This document shows, in pieces, positions 1-12,100 of a stretch of DNA of 64,000 nucleotides. Source of the DNA: Branchiostoma floridae (lineage: Eukaryota; Chordata; Leptocardii; Amphioxiformes; Branchiostomatidae); NCBI RefSeq assembly GCF_000003815.2, contig NC_049991.1, positions 14,955,447 to 15,019,446 on the forward strand, in the 5' to 3' direction. Each line of letters begins with the position of its first letter. Position 1 is the stretch's first letter. A program made the position numbers and the translations under genes. The notes under the pieces were generated by a model. It was not told the origin of the DNA, ran no database searches, and saw only the letters and a list, made by a program, of their open reading frames with translations.

Positions 1-200
1 AGGCTATTGACACACCGAGATGCCAGTCAGCCAATCAGAGCTTGTAACGCTCCTTTCTGGCAATATTTTACACAAGCAATAGTTGATTAGACATTGTTCG
101 GAAGATTAGACATTGGAATCTTTGAATCTTGGAATGAACGGACGTATTCAAGTTATGCCCTACATTTGGATACCTGTTAATACAGCCCTCATCGTGAATG

Positions 201-288
201 TTTGGCGTAGCGTAGTGGATAGAGCGTTGGACCCGGGAATTCGTGACAGCAACTCCGACCCGGTTCGAGTCCGCGCCCGAGTTTTTTT
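201..288 (+). ncRNA. tRNA-like Pol III unit inside the TIR element
   Basis: A perfect A-box match (TAGCGTAGTGG, 208-218) is followed 43 bases later by a perfect B-box (GGTTCGAGTCC, 262-272) and a run of seven T (282-288) that could end Pol III transcription. The T-stem folds with one mismatch. The acceptor stem does not pair well and the anticodon arm is not convincing, so this is a tRNA-derived relic or SINE-like promoter rather than a working tRNA gene. Confidence 0.55.
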
Positions 289-820
289 AAATTTTTTTTT
301 TCAATTTTTTCTTGTCCCTTTTTAAACATCCATTTGATATAAGAATATTTTATATATAAACAACTTTTAAAGTTTCTGTTAACATCATAAACCAAAAATA
401 ACACTGACCACAAAACATGTCATAATTTTCGGCCGTGTGGTTCCGGCGCTATCGGCAGCGACTCAGAAGAATATTTCTTTCACATTAAAAATAATGGAGG
501 TAAAACAACAACTATAACTTCGCTTCCTTAGTGATATAAGTTTTGAGGCCGCAAATTCTCCAATACGGCAGGAATTCGTCGGTAAACACAGCTGAAAACG
601 TGTTCCTGACCGATCCAACATGGCTGCCATGATCACATGCGGTGACAGTAAAACTAGCACCCTATATGATAGCAGATTCCGATGTTTAAAATTGTGCCGT
701 AAACACGTGAAAAAGATCGTATTTTGGTTTGATAATGGACACAGGATGCCATTTGTATTTTTCAGAGTGTTGATTGTCAAATATAATCGTAAGATTTCCT
801 CATTTTAGTGGTTTCTAGCA

Positions 821-950
821 CTGGGTGTGTCAATAGCCTAAACAGGCTATCGCCACACTGAGTGTGCCAATAGCCTAAACAGGCTATCGACACACTCAGT
901 GTGTCAATAGCCTGTTTAGGCTATCGACACACTGGGTGTGTCAATAGCCT
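821..950. repeat. Tandem palindromes of the terminal repeat
   Basis: Four alternating inverted units of the type GTGTCAATAGCC-TAAACA-GGCTATCGACAC follow one another; the last is the right terminal repeat of the enclosing element. Each unit can fold into a hairpin of about 12 bp. Such end multiplication is seen in foldback-type transposons. Confidence 0.8.
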
Positions 951-1660
951 CGCTCTTTGAATATTACTTACCTGGATGTCTGCAGGTAAGAAATAAAAGC
1001 ATAAAACAGTACATTGAACATGGAATAGACACTATTTAATACCAGAACAAAACAGAAGCATGCACTGGTGCTGGTCCAAAGCATCCCATCCCAAACAAAT
1101 GCCCCCCTCCCTCCTCGCTAAAACCCTTGACTGCTTTGATAATTTCAAGCCACAAAAATGATTCCGAAACATTCGAACATCTCAGAATATACGAAAACTG
1201 TGAGAATGTACTTACAGTTCCTCACAGCACTACAGAAGGAGTGCCAAACAGACGTTTTCCCGAAGTTGATGGCCCAAATTTCGCCTCACGCTGTTTCGAC
1301 GTTCAGTAGGCAAAGCATTGTGGGAAATTTGCCATATCCACTGCAAAAAGAGGTGAATCGAATAACAATTCTTTAAATACATACAAAAGATAAGCTATGA
1401 TAGTATAAATAAAAGTACAGAAAGATACTTTAACTTACTTTCAGATTCCTTTAATGCAGTCAATCATCAATATCATGTAAATTAGGGTACAAACAGGCTG
1501 ATGTAACAATTTTATACCCCTATAGAGTAATGTAATACTAATAACCTGTCAGGGTTAGAGGTTACGTGGCTTGGTGAATCAGTGGGTTCGGGAGCGTGCT
1601 CTGGACTTGGTGGAAAAACTTCAATTTCTCCCTCAACAAACCTATCTGTAGCGTGCAGGC
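951..1660. other. Intergenic region and 5' flank of the RBM7-like gene
   Basis: I see no coding exon I can support here. Short ORFs at 1127-1376 have no recognisable similarity. The sequence GCATTGTGGGAAAT at 1313-1326 resembles the ZNF143/STAF half-site found in many chordate promoters, but its role here is a guess. The 5' UTR of the RBM7-like gene presumably occupies the last part before 1661. Confidence 0.4.
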
Positions 1661-1666
1661 ATGGTC

Positions 1667-3298
1667 ATGGAAGACGGCAAAGAAGAGCGGACTCTGTGGG
1701 TCGGGAACCTCAGCTCTCAAGTCACGGAGGAGCTTCTTTATGAGCTTTTTCTCCAGGTCTGATTTGGAAATCTTATAATGAATTTGTTGCCAGCAAAATG
1801 CGGAGTGGTTGTTTGTATGATAAAGTCTAGTATAACGCCTATTAATGATGATAGTGAAATTATGGTAATCAATTAATGGGTCCTTAATAGTCTATGAATA
1901 TGATACCACATTTACAATAAGCAGCCATCACAATGATGAGCATCAAAACACACATCATAACTTTCTACAGAAACTAAGCATTTTAATGCGCTTCGGCCGC
2001 TTCCTAATTTTCCAAGGAAAGAAGTAAATTACTTTTGGAGCTTGAATAAACAGTTTATGTTTTGTTACATTTCAGGCTGGTCCGCTTGTTGGAGTCAAAA
2101 TCCCTATGGATGCCAACACCGGCAAGCCTAGGAGCTACGCGTTCATAGAGTTCAAACACGCTGTCTCCGTCCCCTACACCATCGAACTGATGAACGGCAT
2201 CCGGCTGCACGAGCAATCGCTGCGCCTGCAGTGCCGCACCGGCTCCAAGCACGCCAGTCCCGCACATGGCGGCGTGGACAGCCCCAACGCCACCCCCACC
2301 CACCAGCCACAGTTCGCCTCCCCCACCCCGCCCCAGCTCCAGAGGGCCTTCACCATCCCCGCCATGAACCCCCCACCCCAGGGGTTCAACCACCTGCTGG
2401 GGTTCCCCACCCCCATGACCCCAGGGGCAGGCATGATGCCGTCCCCCATGGGCTTGCCGATGATGAACCCTCACCAGATGGCACAACAGGTAAATATGAC
2501 TGCATAGCCGGCATGTGGAATTTTGTCAGTTTTACCACTTTTCAAGTACAGGATAGGTGCTAGCCTGTTTTAACGTGTTAACAGGCATTTCTCTCTGGCT
2601 TTCTATTTTCTCAAAAGTTTTGGCACAGAAACAAATTTTGAATGCTCACCAACTAGAGAACAAATTGTTAAATCCTGAAAAACAAGTCTTTTCTTCTTTA
2701 TTTAGTTGAAAACTGTTTCTTCTCTGTTTGTCTGTGTGTCTCTCTATCAAGTCACCACCTTTGGTAGAGAGTGGTCCAGATGATGTAAGTATGGACTACT
2801 AGAGACTGTCTTTTTCGTGTTTTGTGACTTATTTCAACATACATTGTACTATATGTATGTAGATTTGAACTTGTCCTCTTCATCCCATGTGACACATAAG
2901 GCTGTGATCAGTTTCTTCCACTGGTGTCTAGGTATGCAAAAAGGTAAAAATTGAAGCTATAGAACCTCAAACTCAGGAGAAAGCACGATGCTGGGTATCT
3001 AATGTATTCAGATGTAATAATGACATTCGGAACATTGTTCTTACAGATGCAAAGAACGCCGATGAATCAACAGATGCAGATGAGCCACCACAGGTCAAAC
3101 TACAACAACATGGGCAATCGGAACGACTACAGTCCCATGGACACCCCTCACAGGGGATCCAGGGACAGAGACCACAGAGACCAGCGGGGCTGGGGAAGGG
3201 ATTCGGACTACCGTGGGGGGAGGGACGCAGATTATCGTGACCGCAGCAGGGACAGAGATAACAGGAGAGATAGCAGACACTATCAGCACAGGAGATAG
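1667..3298 (+). CDS. RBM7: RNA-binding protein RBM7/RBM11-like
   Basis: Coding exons are 1667-1756, 2076-2489 and 3047-3298, all in phase 0, giving about 251 aa. An in-frame ATG six bases upstream (1661) is an alternative start. The N-terminus is one RRM: RNP2 LWVGNL (residues 10-15) and RNP1 RSYAFIEF (49-56). The segments VTEELLYELF and FKHAVSVPY match human RBM7 closely. After the RRM comes a Pro/Met-rich stretch, then a tail rich in RD, DR and YR pairs, as in RBM7. In vertebrates RBM7 recruits MTR4 and ZCCHC8 as the nuclear exosome targeting complex, which degrades promoter-upstream and other short-lived nuclear RNAs. The paralogue RBM11 is a vertebrate duplicate, so a lancelet gene would be pro-orthologous to both. 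A possible 33-nt cassette exon lies in the second intron. Confidence 0.9.
2752..2784 (+). other. Possible 33-nt cassette exon of the RBM7-like gene
   Basis: A long pyrimidine tract ends in AG at 2751 and a strong donor GTAAGT starts at 2785. The 33 bases between are in phase 0 and encode SPPLVESGPDD. Both flanking exons also join in phase 0 without it, so inclusion or skipping keeps the frame. This is a prediction from splice-site quality only. Confidence 0.5.
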
Positions 3299-4839
3299 GG
3301 CTTTTGTTGTGTGGTTCCCTGAGATTCTTTGAAGATATGGACAATAGATTGTTTTTCAACATAAAGGACATGGACTTTTTTTTACTGCATTTCTGGCTTG
3401 ATTACTTTTCTCTCTGTAGAGAGATGGGGATAAAAACTAGTTTTAAAGTGAACAACCTTTTTTCGTGTGAGGGGATTATATTAAGGCAAACATTGCTCAT
3501 TGTTAATCTCCAGCCATACTTTGTGAATGGTTTTACTCAAGTTTTTTTACACAGTGGATCATTAGCATTGCTTTGGGCCTCCAGGCAATTTACAAATATG
3601 TCTTATGTCCCTAAGAAAGGTTTTACTAAGAGAGGCAATAACTACATGGTTGATCCATCCGGTGATGTTTTATTTTGTTTTTTAAATCCATTTTCTGTGT
3701 ACATATTGGCTTTTACTACTAACAATGTACATACATGTATTTGATTTGATTGTTCAAGTTACTTGTACTAATCTAAGTTTAGTGTTGTCATAGATAGGTT
3801 TCACACTTTTGTAGCAACTGTGCAATGGTGGGGATGTTAGCTGCGCAACAAAAGATCTTATAGTTATACACACATAACCGGTTACTTAAAAACTATTACA
3901 GCACATGTTTTATATCTTGGATCATTCAACCATTTCCATCTAGAGTAAACTGAAACTGAAACTACATCACATGGACATTAAATATGACGGTTTTTGCTCT
4001 GTCCACAAGTCTGTGTTGTCTAATTTTTTTTACAGATGACATTATTCACGGTGTTGTTTTATATAACAAAGAAGCTAACGTAACCTCTCAATAGATGTGA
4101 AACAAGTAAGCAGTAAGCAAGCAGATGTGAATTTGTAGTATAGAGTTACACTGAGCTGCTCAGTTCAAGGAGGTTATATAGAGACCTCCTTGCTCAGTTC
4201 AATGCCCATGAAAGTGAAAAAAAAAAGACCTTTTAACATAAAAAATGGTGGTGGACAGCCACTCCTAGATTAAGGTTAGTCTATATAAAAATATCAATGA
4301 AGGATAAACCTTGATGCAAATGAAAATCTGTCTTTGTCGATACAGATTATATGGAGAGTATGCTGTTGGAGAAGTCCTGGCGAATTTGTAGCAAATATTC
4401 TATTTTATTAGCTTCAAGTTCACTCATTTTCCTGCCCCAAAATAGCGCTATTTTCAAAACGATATTTGAAATCGGTACAGCCCACATGGACCTAGTGGAA
4501 GACTGTTGAGGCACTTGTGTTACGTTGTTATTTATGTCCGCCAGAGGGCGCAGCTGAGTGGTGCACGCGATGAACGACTTTTGTGTTGCGTTACTCATCA
4601 TATCTGCTAGGCGGCGTAGCTGAGACGTCGCTGAGATTGTAGACTATTTCAAGTACATTAGGGGTGTCTTGTTATGTCAACCTCGTAAATGAGAGGTTAT
4701 GCCAGTTATAGTATACTAAAAGAAACCAATTATACCAGTAATAGTATAATTTATTTACTTAAAATAATTGAATTTGTATATTTTAGCTACAAAACGTGAT
4801 TTTATATAGTGATTAATTTCAAAGCCTCCCCACAAACCT
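3299..4839. other. 3' UTR of the RBM7-like gene and intergenic DNA
   Basis: No further exon is supported. The region is AT-rich and holds a small hairpin (4166-4192: CAAGGAGGT, 9-base loop, ACCTCCTTG) flanked by a direct repeat CTCAGTTCAA. No clear polyadenylation signal was identified. Confidence 0.4.
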
Positions 4840-4944
4840 AATAGATTGTTCCTTGAAGATGGCGGCTGACTCAAACGGTTGAAGCAACAACAACATTCAA
4901 GCAGACGCAATTAATTCACTTTTCGGTGAAATTTCAGCGTTTTC
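4840..4944 (+). promoter_or_regulatory. Likely LRRC45 promoter and non-coding first exon
   Basis: AAGATGGCGGC (4856-4866) is a consensus YY1 site of the kind often found just downstream of chordate transcription starts. It also contains an ATG opening an eight-codon upstream ORF. A good donor GTGAGT follows at 4945. The nearest fitting acceptor is TTCAG at 6091-6094, which would begin a 5' UTR segment running into the LRRC45 ATG at 6154. A second donor-like GTAAGT lies near 5236. The link between this exon and LRRC45 is inferred. Confidence 0.5.
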
Positions 4945-5914
4945 GTGAGTATCCACATGTGTAGTTACAATACAAGGAGATACTTAGCTTGTTACATGAT
5001 GCTTTGATTTGTTTCCATTCAGATTTCGTCATTTTTAGATTCTGGAGCGTTATTCGATTTTACAAATTCAGTTTCAATTTCATGGCCTTGGTTTGTCTTT
5101 GTAAAAGTTGTACTTGTAGTTCAAGCAATCCACTCATTGTGCAATATCCTTACTGCGAAAAATATCTAGATTCCTATATCTGTGTATTGAAAGCAATTTT
5201 GACGAATCCACCAAACTGTGGATTTTGAAAGGAGCGTAAGTACATTTGCTTTTACGGCCGGATGCATGTCGAACAGTAAGATGCTAATTATGGCTTTTGT
5301 TGTAAAGTTGAGTTATATCTTGTATCCAATGATTCCAATGTATTTCTAAACATGAACTTTTGCATAATATTAAACGTTGTAGCGCCTCGACCACGTACTA
5401 GTATAAGATTATTAATCATTAGCCGTATGAAGATCAAATTTATAAGTTACCAAGCACCAACACAATGTTGAAATTACCCTGAGTACAAAGGCTCTTTCCA
5501 AAATGATACCAACACCTTGACCAACACACCAGTCTGATTCTTATCCATTACAGGCAGCAAATATTTGCCAATATATCTATATAATCAATTTATTAAATGT
5601 ATAGGTAGCATGTCTGAAAAACTTAGAGCTAAGCAGGATATACAAGACAAAGGGAAAAAACAAGATGGTGTAATTACATTTGTAATTTAAAATTGCTGTA
5701 GAAGGGTTAGGAGGTTTTTCATGTTTTAAGTTTGCAATCAAAACAATTCTGTAATACATGTTCATAATTAAAATTGGGAATGCATATTCGTGGTGTAGTG
5801 AAGAGCCACAAAACTAACACTGTAAACATTTCAAGATTTACAGTAGTGTGATAGATGATGGATTGAGGTTAAAAATTCTAAACGACAACAGGCTGACAAT
5901 ACAGAGGGTTGTGA

Positions 5915-6042
5915 CCTGGATACCAGACCCCAGCCCGATATCAATAATATCTATCGTGCAGAGACAAATTCGGGGGCCTGCTGTTGGCCCTAGAGCCGAG
6001 GAGTTGGGCTGTATAGGCTGTGAAAATAGTCTGGCATCCAGG
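5915..6042. repeat. Short inverted-repeat element (CCTGGATACCAGAC family)
   Basis: CCTGGATACCAGAC (5915-5928) is repeated inverted, with one change, at 6029-6042. A related sequence with the same CCCCAGCCC motif and a similar inverted arrangement is at 23047-23131. It is a MITE-like element just upstream of the first LRRC45 coding exon. Confidence 0.6.
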
Positions 6043-6153
6043 CCAAGATGGATTTTGTCTAACTGCCATCTTTGCCCCTATAATATTACTTCAGGTATCA
6101 CACTGACTGCGTTCACTTTCCGATCCCCAAACACAGTCACAGTTGTCATCACT

Positions 6154-9100
6154 ATGGATGAGTTCCGTCGGCTGTACCTGCAGCTGTGTAAGGACCACGA
6201 CACCGAACCTCAGGAGTCGGTACTGCAGCAGGTCAAGGAGCTGGGGTCGTCCCCGAAACATGGGCCCAGCAGACTGGATCTTTCCACTATCAGGTGCGAG
6301 AGCACTTACCTGAACTCTAAACTCATGGGCCCAGTAAACGGGATCTGTTTAACTATAACTAGTATCAATTAGGAACAAGAGCACTAACCCTAACCCCCAA
6401 ACATGGGTCAATGAGTATTTTTATTCTAGACCTTCCACTGCCTGCCTTATATAATGTGTGATGATTGTAAAGTTTGTGACGGATACCCGAAAACAATTAG
6501 AATTTACTACAAATAGTGCAAGATTATACATGTTCTACTAGTATGACATGTACTTGTAACTTAATATGCATCATTATATGTTTTTCACTCAACATGTGTG
6601 TTGTTTCTGTAGCCTCCATGTGGACACGTGTGCAGTCCTGGGGAAGGCCTTGTCGACTGACCGGTCCTTCTCTGAGATCAGACTTGCTGACTGTATGCTG
6701 AATGAGGAAGGTACTACTACATGTACTTGTTAGAAATTACAACCCAGTGCCATAAATTTCTCTTTGGAAATTCCTTCACCATTATTATTGTGTATGACAT
6801 TTTCATCCTTCAAGCTAAAAATTCAGAATCTCATGGAAGTCCGCTGTTTCTTTTCTCAGGTGCCAAATTGCTACTACATGGTTTGTGTTCTAACACAATG
6901 GTCAAGAACCTGGACCTCAAGGTATGTTGTTGCTGTGCATAGTGACACATAGGTCAGCAATTTCCTTGCTTACAGTTACTGTAGCAGAGTATATGTTTCC
7001 GGGGGAAAGGTTGCTAGCCCTCAATGTACCAGGGTATGTACAATTTAGTTTTTGTTTTATCAACTTCAAACTGCATTTGGATATTGTTTACTCACCGTAT
7101 AAAGTGCACAAAGAGATTGTTTGCAATTTTACAGCATGCATTTATTTTGATAGATAGGAAAATTTATATTCATGTACAGTGGAAAAGAGCACAGTCTTTT
7201 GAAACGTGATTTTGTAATACAAAAATGTAACAAGAAGTATTTTCCCACAGCTGTATCCTGTTTATGTAAAGGTTGTACAGACACATGTTTACCTAGTTAA
7301 TGGTTTGTGTCATGTTTTTCAGGGGAACAACTTGAGAGGTGTGGGTGCAGAGTCCATCGGAAAACTGTTGAAGTTTAACAAATCCCTAAGAAGGTCAGTG
7401 GACATGGAAGATGGTAGTGATTAGAATCGGATATGTGTTGGCAAATCATATGTTTTAATCAAGCCTTGCATTTGTAGAGGTTAGTCATCAATAACTGAAA
7501 ACAAACTAACATAAAAGTACATATTACAAAGTACTTGTACAAAGTACATCCAATTTGGAAACATCACAACAATACTAGTACAATGTATTGCATTGCAACT
7601 TTAAAATGAGAAGTCAATTTATACACAAGGTCACAGTTTACTGGATCTAGAAGGTCCACTGGGTCAATTTTTTTGCATGACTGTGTACGATTTGCCCTTT
7701 TCTTCTGTTTTTGTTTAAAAAATATAATATTTATATATCCATCAATTTTATGTAAGGATCTTCAGTTTTTGGCTAGACTAGTTTAAGGTGATTTCCGTCC
7801 CAATAGGAACCTTTCTGTCTTGGGACACCGAGGGACGTGTCCTGTAGACAGCCAGCCCTTTAGTACTGACTATCCAAAAGCCCAAGGGAAATTATGTTAC
7901 TATAATGTATTGGGTTTTAATTGCTGCTATCAATGTGTTTAATGTTGAGGTCATTGAAGTGTCCTTGTGGATTTGCTAATGTGTGAGATGTGGGGTAAAC
8001 TGCCTAAGGGCATCTTGCTGCTATAGAATATGTTGGGGCTTGAAATTCATAAGCAGAATGTTAATGAAACCTTACTGCCACTCTTCAAAGCTTGAATAAA
8101 AAACTCTATTTCTGACTTTAAAATTTTTAAACAAGTTAGAGACAACAAAGAAGGGTTTATTTTTTCCTTACACTTTTCTTGTGTCTACTATCATGCAAAC
8201 ATGTAGCAGTGTTGAATATCATAATTTCATGTTCTGAAAGTGAGACATTCTGCACTTTCAGAACATGAAATGATACTCAACAGTGTTGGTTAGTTCAACA
8301 GTGTTAGTTCCATTGACATTTTTTTGTCTGAATGCACCCTCCTTGTCCCACAGTGTGTGTCTGGAGTGGAACTCCCTGGGCATGTTTGCCAGTTCCTTCA
8401 CCATCCTGTGTGAGGGTCTGGGTGCTAACCACACGCTGCAGGTGTTGGACCTCAGGAACAACCAGATCACTCATGACGAGGCTGCCGAGATCGCAGCAGC
8501 TCTCAGGAAGAACCAAACTCTCAGGACATTAGGTGGGTATAGTGGACTGTACCTCTAGCTGGTTTCTTGTCCAAGACGTTTGTGTTAGACTTGGTAGGCT
8601 AGTATCTCTGTTCATAAACTGGACAGGTAAAATTATAATCATTAGCTTTTTGTAGGCCTTTGCCAAGGTAAAGAAATAGTTATGTGATCAGTCCCCTAGC
8701 AGCTTGTATTTAAACTGCAGATTACAATCATTTATGGAGACAACTTAAGCATTTCTACTATGGTATTCTGAGATTTGTAATCTACAAGTGCCATCTTAAG
8801 TTTCAGAATTTGACACTAACATATGACAATCACATTTATATATTTTCTGTGACATCTATACTCTATACTTTCCATTCCCAAAAGCTGCGTGGCCGAGCCC
8901 GGTTTGGAAATGTGATGTAGGCCTTAAAGCAGGATTTGTGTTCCCTTTTCCAGACTTGAGGTGGAACAATGCAGGGATAGTTGGAGGGAGGGAGCTGTTG
9001 TCTTCCCTCCAGCAGAACAAAACCCTGACTAAGATGGAGCTCAGTGGCAACAACGTGCCTGCAGACACCATCAAGGCTATAGGTAAAGATAACACTCCAT

Positions 9101-12100
9101 CTGAGCCAAAGGGTGGTGATTTGCCATACTATTAAGTTGTCTTCTGTGTACATGTACTTCTTTACCTTTGACGGCAATTATTGGTGCTCCCTGATATGTA
9201 ATATTTGATTCCTGTTATTGTCCTTATTTTGGAGGGGGGGGGGGGGTACTATAATTAAGGAATATCCTCGTGCAACTTGTTTCTGGGCTGTTTTTAACCG
9301 CTCAAAGTATCAAATTATGATGTAAATGTGAGAATACAGTGCAGTAGATGTCAATATCATGCAGATTGCCTTATTCAGAATATTTCCACTTTGACGCTGT
9401 AATATTGCTTAGGTTGCCTTTAATTGTTAAGGATTTTCAAAAGAGTCCAGCTCCAAAAAATATACATTTTCTATTGTTTCATGTTTCAGAACAAGCCCTG
9501 TCCACCAACGCTGACCGTATCCTGATGACCAGTGAGTACCAGGACAGGACCCGCATGCTGACCAACGAGATAGACAGCATCAAGAAGGACAGATCCCTGC
9601 AGGTGTGTGGGCTGAAGGCTGAAATCTGTTACCACACTACTTAGGTTTTACATCTGATTCAGTGCGCAGAGAAAGGGAAGTTGTTTCTATCATCCATGAC
9701 TACGTGTAAAATATTCCATGTATTTGTGGCTATCTGTCTCCAAAAATGGTGACAAAAGTATCATTAAAGAAAGAAAACAATCAACTACATTGTGCAATAT
9801 GAAAAGGTTCTATTCACTAGCTAAAAATGCTTGATACTGTAAATGCCTCTAAGTTCAAGGTCATTTGATTTTGCAGTAGGCAGAAATGGTCAGGAGTGTT
9901 CCCAGTGGTTTTCAGTTTGTGGGCAAATGACTCGGATCGGGGGAGCTAAGGTGTACAGAAGAGAAAACAGGCATTTTTGCAATAGTGGGGCTACCATAAA
10001 AGCCACAAACATTAAACCATGATGAAAATTTCAGCATTTACAGTGTATCAGTCATCAGTGATATGTCTCGTGGGATTTGGCTGTCTTCTCGGTATTAATG
10101 CCCATCTACAATGATTAACATGTAGGATCCGTCCCTGTAGACTCGGAGTGTCAGGCTCAGTAAGAACATCCATCTGTAGTACCACATGGGCATAAATCAT
10201 TCATGGGCGCTGCTAGCCTGTAAGCCACCTGGGGACGGATCCAGGTGTTAAGGTAGTGTTTATAGACTGGCTCCCTAGAGGCCTGTAAGTCTGCATATTG
10301 TGGTTGTGTACTAAGCTGACTCAATAGTGAATGTTTGACACTTGTGCCTTGCTTGGTTTGATCTCTCTCTGTCTATTTCATGCCTAGAAAAATAAGCTAT
10401 ACCAGGGAGGCAGGTTTCTAACCAAAATCCATATTTAGTTTTGGTTAAAAACCTGGTGAACAACAGATTGCGTTCAGTCACCGATGAATGGTAGTGCTAG
10501 TGGATGCTGTCTAAAATGTCTGATCGTTTCCAAAATCAATCAGTTACTTTTTTAGTAAACGTTATGTTGCATAAACCAGGGAGTCATCATGACAGCTTAC
10601 CGAGGCAGCCGCTCTAAACATGTGAGTTTAACTGGTTTTGATAGTTGCTTATTGTATTGAGAGGGGCCTAAGAAAGGGTTGTGGATAACAGGTAAGCACA
10701 TTGTACAGTTGAACGATGAGTATGAAGAGAGTTAACGTTGTTGATCCAGTGTCTTGGTCCACATTCTTCTGGTATGTTATGAGGAGAAGGTATCTGTTAA
10801 AACAGGTAAGAAGATGTGATATGTTTTGTGGCACATGCTAGCTATAAATTGCAGAATTGCAGCTTGTGTTCTAAGTCCCAGTAGTTCCTGCCCTGTGAAA
10901 CAAGGGAGCTGCTGCCATGGAGAAGTGGACACATGTAGATGGCTGTCTCCAAGACCTGTCCTAGGATGGATATTTTCTTGTTGGGAGAGACAAAGATTTC
11001 ACCCTGTCCATTCAGAGTATCCAAATCCATGACTGATAAAAATGAATTCAATTTTCTGTAATCTTAAAATAACAGATTCAACAAATTGAATAAAAACCAA
11101 CGGCATGCACTCTCAAACAATGAGTGGGAGTGAAAATATTTAATGCCTGAGTGTACATAAGTTGGAAACGGCTGTTATTGCCCTGCATACTAGCCTGGGG
11201 TACCATCCATTTTTTTCTGGGGCTTCTTGAACTTGCTGCCACAAAAAAATCAGGGCAGCAAGTGCAAGGAGCCCCTCTAGAAATCGGACAGCTATAGCTA
11301 GATACAGGCAGGATGCTTAAAGCTGACAGTACATTTTGTATCTGCTACCTGTGTTGTGCAGGTCAGTGACCTGTTGGACAGGATAGACCAGCAGAATGAG
11401 AATATGTCTAAGACACAACGCTCGTCGGCGCACAAGATTGGACGCCTGCAAGAAGCCCTGGAGGAGAGGAAGTCTAACTTCAATTCTCTGGCTGCCAAGT
11501 ACGTTTTCTTTGTGTTGCAGAAATCATTGTGTTCTTAATGTGTATGGAGCATAATTTCTTAATCATATGTAACAATTTTTTCATGTCCAAAATGTTTGGA
11601 TTTGAACAATTCGTATGACTTTACATGGTTTTATGTCACAGTCATTAACAAAGTATTTTCATGTACCTTTCAAGCAGTTACAAATTCCAGATTCTTATAC
11701 TGCCCTGGGAGTTGCCAAAAATATTTTTCAACATTTATATATTATCTGCTTTTCTCAACATTTCTGGCATCACAAATCATCGGCTTCTGTCCTATTTTCA
11801 CAACAATTCATCTGACATAGACTTCCGCAATAAGAAAATCATAATCTCTTTCAACAGATTGAAAATGACAGAAGCAGCCCTGGCATTGGCTGAGCAGAAG
11901 TCACATGATCTGGGGGAGCTGCTGACCAAGTCACGACAGGAGAACAACCAGTCACAGGTGCACCATCAGGCAGAGCTCATGAAGGAAAAAGAGGTAAGAA
12001 GCTCAACTTTGCTGAGGGAAAAAAATGAGAAAGTGTAAGCCTAAAAAATCTTAAGTCCAATTCCAGAATGATCTCTTCAGGGTAAAAGAGGTTAGTTAAA

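Larger units (their letters stand above)
1..950. mobile_element. TIR DNA element with right-end hairpin array (non-autonomous)
   Basis: The first 16 bases (AGGCTATTGACACACC) are exactly inverted at 935-950 (GGTGTGTCAATAGCCT), so the interval is bounded by terminal inverted repeats. The right end carries further copies of the terminal sequence in both orientations (821-950), while the left end shows one. Between the ends are a tRNA-like unit (201-288) and non-coding DNA without a recognisable transposase. The left flank is outside the window, so a target duplication cannot be tested; the right flank begins CGCTCTTTG. The architecture resembles the elements at 13266-14503 and 52135-53616. Assignment as a non-autonomous DNA transposon is inferred from structure. 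Confidence 0.7.

Noticed and set aside
201-288. Functional tRNA gene
   Set aside because: A- and B-boxes are perfect, but the acceptor arms are not complementary and the anticodon arm is not convincing.
2055-2486. 143-codon minus-strand ORF opposite RBM7 exon 2
   Set aside because: It is an antisense shadow of a GC-rich proline-coding exon, without splice signals or recognisable similarity.
2931-2942. 12-nt microexon in the RBM7-like gene
   Set aside because: AG and GT flank it in frame, but so short a match arises easily by chance and the donor is weak.
5848-6372. 174-codon ORF overlapping the LRRC45 start
   Set aside because: It is the reading frame of LRRC45 exon 1 extended through a MITE-like repeat upstream and intron downstream. 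The human alignment supports the ATG at 6154.
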